Source: Catellatospora sichuanensis (GTDB lineage Bacteria; Actinomycetota; Actinomycetes; Mycobacteriales; Micromonosporaceae). From it: a stretch of 35,593 bases of DNA. Positions within the stretch are counted from its first letter, which is position 1; every line of letters begins with the position of its first letter. Shown here piece by piece: positions 33,823-35,593 of this stretch. Below the pieces are notes generated by a model. The model worked only from the letters and a program-made list of their open reading frames with translations, searched no databases and had not been told where the DNA came from. The stretch covers positions 1 to 35,593 of the forward strand of contig NZ_ML660195.1 in the NCBI RefSeq assembly GCF_007483665.1, read 5' to 3'. The position numbers and the translations under genes were made by a program.

Positions 33823-34653
33823 GTGTTCACCGACCTGCTTGGTCGCCAGTGGGCGCGGGGTCGGATGGCGTGCGTCGGCCTCGACCCCGACATGTCGGTG
33901 GTGCGGGCTTCGGTCGGCGAGCAGGATAACGGGCGGGCGATCGCCGCCTTTGCTTGCGCGATCGTGGATGCGACCTCGGACGTGGTCTGTGCCTACAAGC
34001 CGAACATCGCGTTCTACGAGCGTTGGGGCGTGCCAGGCCTGGCGGCGTTGAAGACCGTGATTGCACACATCAACACGGTCGCCCCGGAGGTGGCTGTCAT
34101 CGTTGACGCCAAGCGCGGCGACATTGCCTCTACCAACGAGGCCTACGCTGATGCGCTGTTCGGTTACTTCGGCGCCGACGCTGTGACCGTGCAGCCCTAC
34201 CTGGGCGTGGAGGCGCTGCGCCCGTTCCTGGACACGCGGACCAAGGGCGTCATCGTGCTGTGCCGCACCTCAAACCCCGGGTCCGGTGAGCTGCAGAACC
34301 TGGTGTCAACGGGTGAGGCGCTCTACCAGCGTGTCGCGCGCTTGGCCGAGTACGACTGGAACACCCATGGCAACGTCGGTGTCCTGGTCGGTGGCACCTA
34401 CCCCGACGAGATCGCCGACGTGCGCCAGATCGCGCCGACGCTGCCGATCCTGGTCGCCGGTGTCGGACGACAAGGCGGCAACGTCCGCGACGCGGTACGC
34501 GCCGGGTCGAACGCCGCCGGCGGAATGATCATCAGTTCTTCCCGGGCGATCACCGAGGCCGGTCCGGGCCCTGGATTCGCCGAGTCCGCCCGTATGGCGG
34601 CACTGCAGCTGCACGCCGAGATCAGCGACGCCCGGACCCCTGCAACAGCCTGA
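33823..34653 (+). CDS. pyrF: Orotidine-5'-phosphate decarboxylase (type 2)
   Basis: 276 residues. TIM-barrel OMP decarboxylase: CVGLDPDMS at the N-terminus, catalytic VDAKRGDIAST (Lys97 with flanking Asp), TVQPYLGVEALRPF, VIVLCRTSNPGSGELQ, and the C-terminal phosphate loop LVAGVGRQGGNVRDAVRAG. It catalyses the last step of UMP synthesis. The GTG at 33823 leaves a short ribosome spacing (GAGG overlaps), but the N-terminal length fits the family. Actinobacteria usually keep pyrF with other pyr genes; here it stands alone in a stress island, so it may be an additional copy. The active-site residues are intact. Confidence 0.93.
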   Translation: MFTDLLGRQWARGRMACVGLDPDMSVVRASVGEQDNGRAIAAFACAIVDATSDVVCAYKPNIAFYERWGVPGLAALKTVIAHINTVAPEVAVIVDAKRGDIASTNEAYADALFGYFGADAVTVQPYLGVEALRPFLDTRTKGVIVLCRTSNPGSGELQNLVSTGEALYQRVARLAEYDWNTHGNVGVLVGGTYPDEIADVRQIAPTLPILVAGVGRQGGNVRDAVRAGSNAAGGMIISSSRAITEAGPGPGFAESARMAALQLHAEISDARTPATA

Positions 34654-35086
34654 ACTGCTACGGCATGAACACCCGCCGAGCGCTGCACCCTGACACCGAA
34701 AGCCGTTCGAGCCCACACGCCTGTGCACGGTTGCCGGACGTCGATAGGGTTCTGGACGGGCCTGGCGCGGCCCCGCGCGGCGATGATCGGGCTCGACGCT
34801 TCGTGCTGGAACGTGCCCGTGTTCAGTGCCTGTTGGCCCGGTTCGCCGCGACGACGCCCCCATAATCCTCCCGCGACCTCAGTTGGCTGGTGGTGCCCAT
34901 GGAAGCAATCAGGCAAGTACCGAAGCAGACACTTGACTATCGACCGGCTCGCCGCGCGCCTGCGTGCAGGCGCTGTGGCCGGCCAGGAGCGGTGGCCGCG
35001 CGCCGCCGCTTGGCACCTCACCGGACGCGCTGGTGGGCATCGGTGGGCTCGCGGGCGGCCGCCGGCTGTAGGCGGCCGGTGGTCCG
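34654..35086. other. Gene-free stretch between pyrF and the DUF202 gene
   Basis: No frame on either strand shows family motifs or a ribosome site. I see nothing else of note. Confidence 0.4.
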
Positions 35087-35428
35087 GTGACGGCAGAGGA
35101 CAAGCCTGGGCGCCTGGACATTGATGTGCGGTTCCTGCTGGCCAACGAGCGCACGCTGCTGGCGTGGCTGCGAACGGCGTTGACTCTGATGGCCGGCGGG
35201 GTCGCGCTTGCGCAACTCGCGCACGACCGGCCGTTGCTGCAAGGCATCGGCGTCGGGCTGCTCGTGTTGGGAAGCGTCGGCGGGCTGATCGGTTTCGTGC
35301 GTTTCCGCGCGACCGGCCGGGCGATCCGGGCGGGCAGGCTGCCGGCGGCCGGCCACGGCCCGGCGTTGATGACCGCCGGTGTTGTCGCGCTCGCTGCCGT
35401 CTTGATCGCCGTTTACATGTTCGGCTGA
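35087..35428 (+). CDS. DUF202 (YidH-like) membrane protein
   Basis: 113 residues: the DUF202 hallmark DVRFLLANERTLLAWLRTAL (about 12-31) followed by three membrane helices (about 28-45, 50-70, 90-112). The family is widespread and of unknown biochemical function; related VTC-associated proteins in yeast suggest a role near polyphosphate or membrane stress systems. The GTG start has only a weak ribosome site. The stop overlaps a following ATG (TGATG), so it probably begins an operon that runs off the window. Confidence 0.88.
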   Translation: MTAEDKPGRLDIDVRFLLANERTLLAWLRTALTLMAGGVALAQLAHDRPLLQGIGVGLLVLGSVGGLIGFVRFRATGRAIRAGRLPAAGHGPALMTAGVVALAAVLIAVYMFG

Positions 35429-35593
35429 TGTCGCCGCGGCCGCTGGGTCATCCCGCGAAGGCCACGTTCCAGCGTGAATCCACTCGCCCGCGCCTGTGGC
35501 ACTTCCTGGGCTCGGGCGACCTGCACACCGTCGTGGGGGCCGCCGGGGGGGCCGACGGGGGGGGGGGGGGGGCGCGGCCGGGGGGGCCCGCCC
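35428..35593 (+). CDS. Possible start of a further gene (partial)
   Basis: ATG at 35428 overlaps the DUF202 stop and opens MSPRPLGHPAKATFQRES, continuing through RPRLWHFLGSGDLHTVVGAA before the sequence dissolves into G runs. The overlap and the non-random first 40 residues suggest a real coupled gene. No family can be assigned and the last 45 bases are unreliable. Confidence 0.4.
   Translation, partial: MSPRPLGHPAKATFQRESTRPRLWHFLGSGDLHTVVGAAGGADGGGGGARPGGPA
35536..35593. other. Poly-G contig end, probable sequencing artefact
   Basis: The last 58 bases consist mostly of G runs, including 16 consecutive G at 35557-35572. Runs of this kind at a sequence end are typical of two-colour Illumina dark-cycle error. 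Translation here should be ignored. Confidence 0.75.

Overview
The window is a high-GC actinobacterial segment: GC-rich third positions, frequent GTG starts, GGAGG-type ribosome sites and ATGA/GTGA gene overlaps. Family content (paired universal stress proteins, HAD-GH65 fusion, GH15 trehalase-like enzyme, FG-GAP subtilase) resembles Micromonosporaceae, Frankia or similar genera. That placement is an inference. It reads as an accessory stress, dormancy and trehalose island with many decaying gene remnants, and both edges are cut.

Layout. 1-125: 3' end of an IS3-family transposase. 958-2567: NarL-type two-component pair. 2966-4462: CPA-type cation/proton antiporter with a TrkA-C tail. 4780-8037: HAD-GH65 fusion. 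8060-8630: remnants of a universal stress protein (Usp) and of NhaA. 8714-9859: TerC. 10285-10732: frameshifted GyrI-like protein. 11113-13369: tandem Usp plus acyltransferase-3. 13526-15668: nfeD-slipin pair (minus strand). 15900-16060: decayed Usp. 16867-17742: second intact tandem Usp (minus). 17997-20364: CBS protein plus a GH15 enzyme interrupted by an amber codon. 20485-20840: tnpB-less IS200/IS605-like element. 21000-24832: secreted subtilase, membrane-anchored GIDE-like protein and secreted unknown (minus). 25181-26188: lgt. 26415-26863: dead FAD monooxygenase. 26915-32008: the main operon. 32280-33134: two further decayed STAS genes. 33188-35428: small unknown, pyrF and DUF202. The right end finishes in a 16-base G run that looks artefactual.

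The most unusual object is the minus-strand operon 32008 to 26915: STAS, pseudo-trehalose-6-phosphate synthase (GT20), pseudo-ADP-ribosylglycohydrolase, STAS, STAS, intact OtsA. Its first five genes are coupled by 4-bp stop/start overlaps and the intact OtsA follows after 28 bp. The first GT20 has lost every recognisable catalytic motif. The ARH/DraG-like protein has lost all four metal-ligand aspartates that I can align. All three STAS domains carry Ala where anti-anti-sigma factors are phosphorylated on Ser. I infer a non-catalytic scaffold or sensor complex built around one live trehalose-6-phosphate synthase; I know of no described equivalent. A 17-bp element made of two TGTCAT-like repeats 11 bp apart lies about 64 bp upstream of both divergent STAS genes in the same relative orientation, and two similar copies occur elsewhere in the window.

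Trehalose/maltose metabolism links several genes: OtsA makes trehalose-6-phosphate, the HAD-GH65 fusion combines a phosphatase/phosphomutase-type and a disaccharide-phosphorylase-type domain (compare mycobacterial Rv2006/OtsB1), and the GH15 enzyme is trehalase- or glucoamylase-like. Usp, CBS, SPFH/NfeD, TerC and antiporter genes fit a general stress role.
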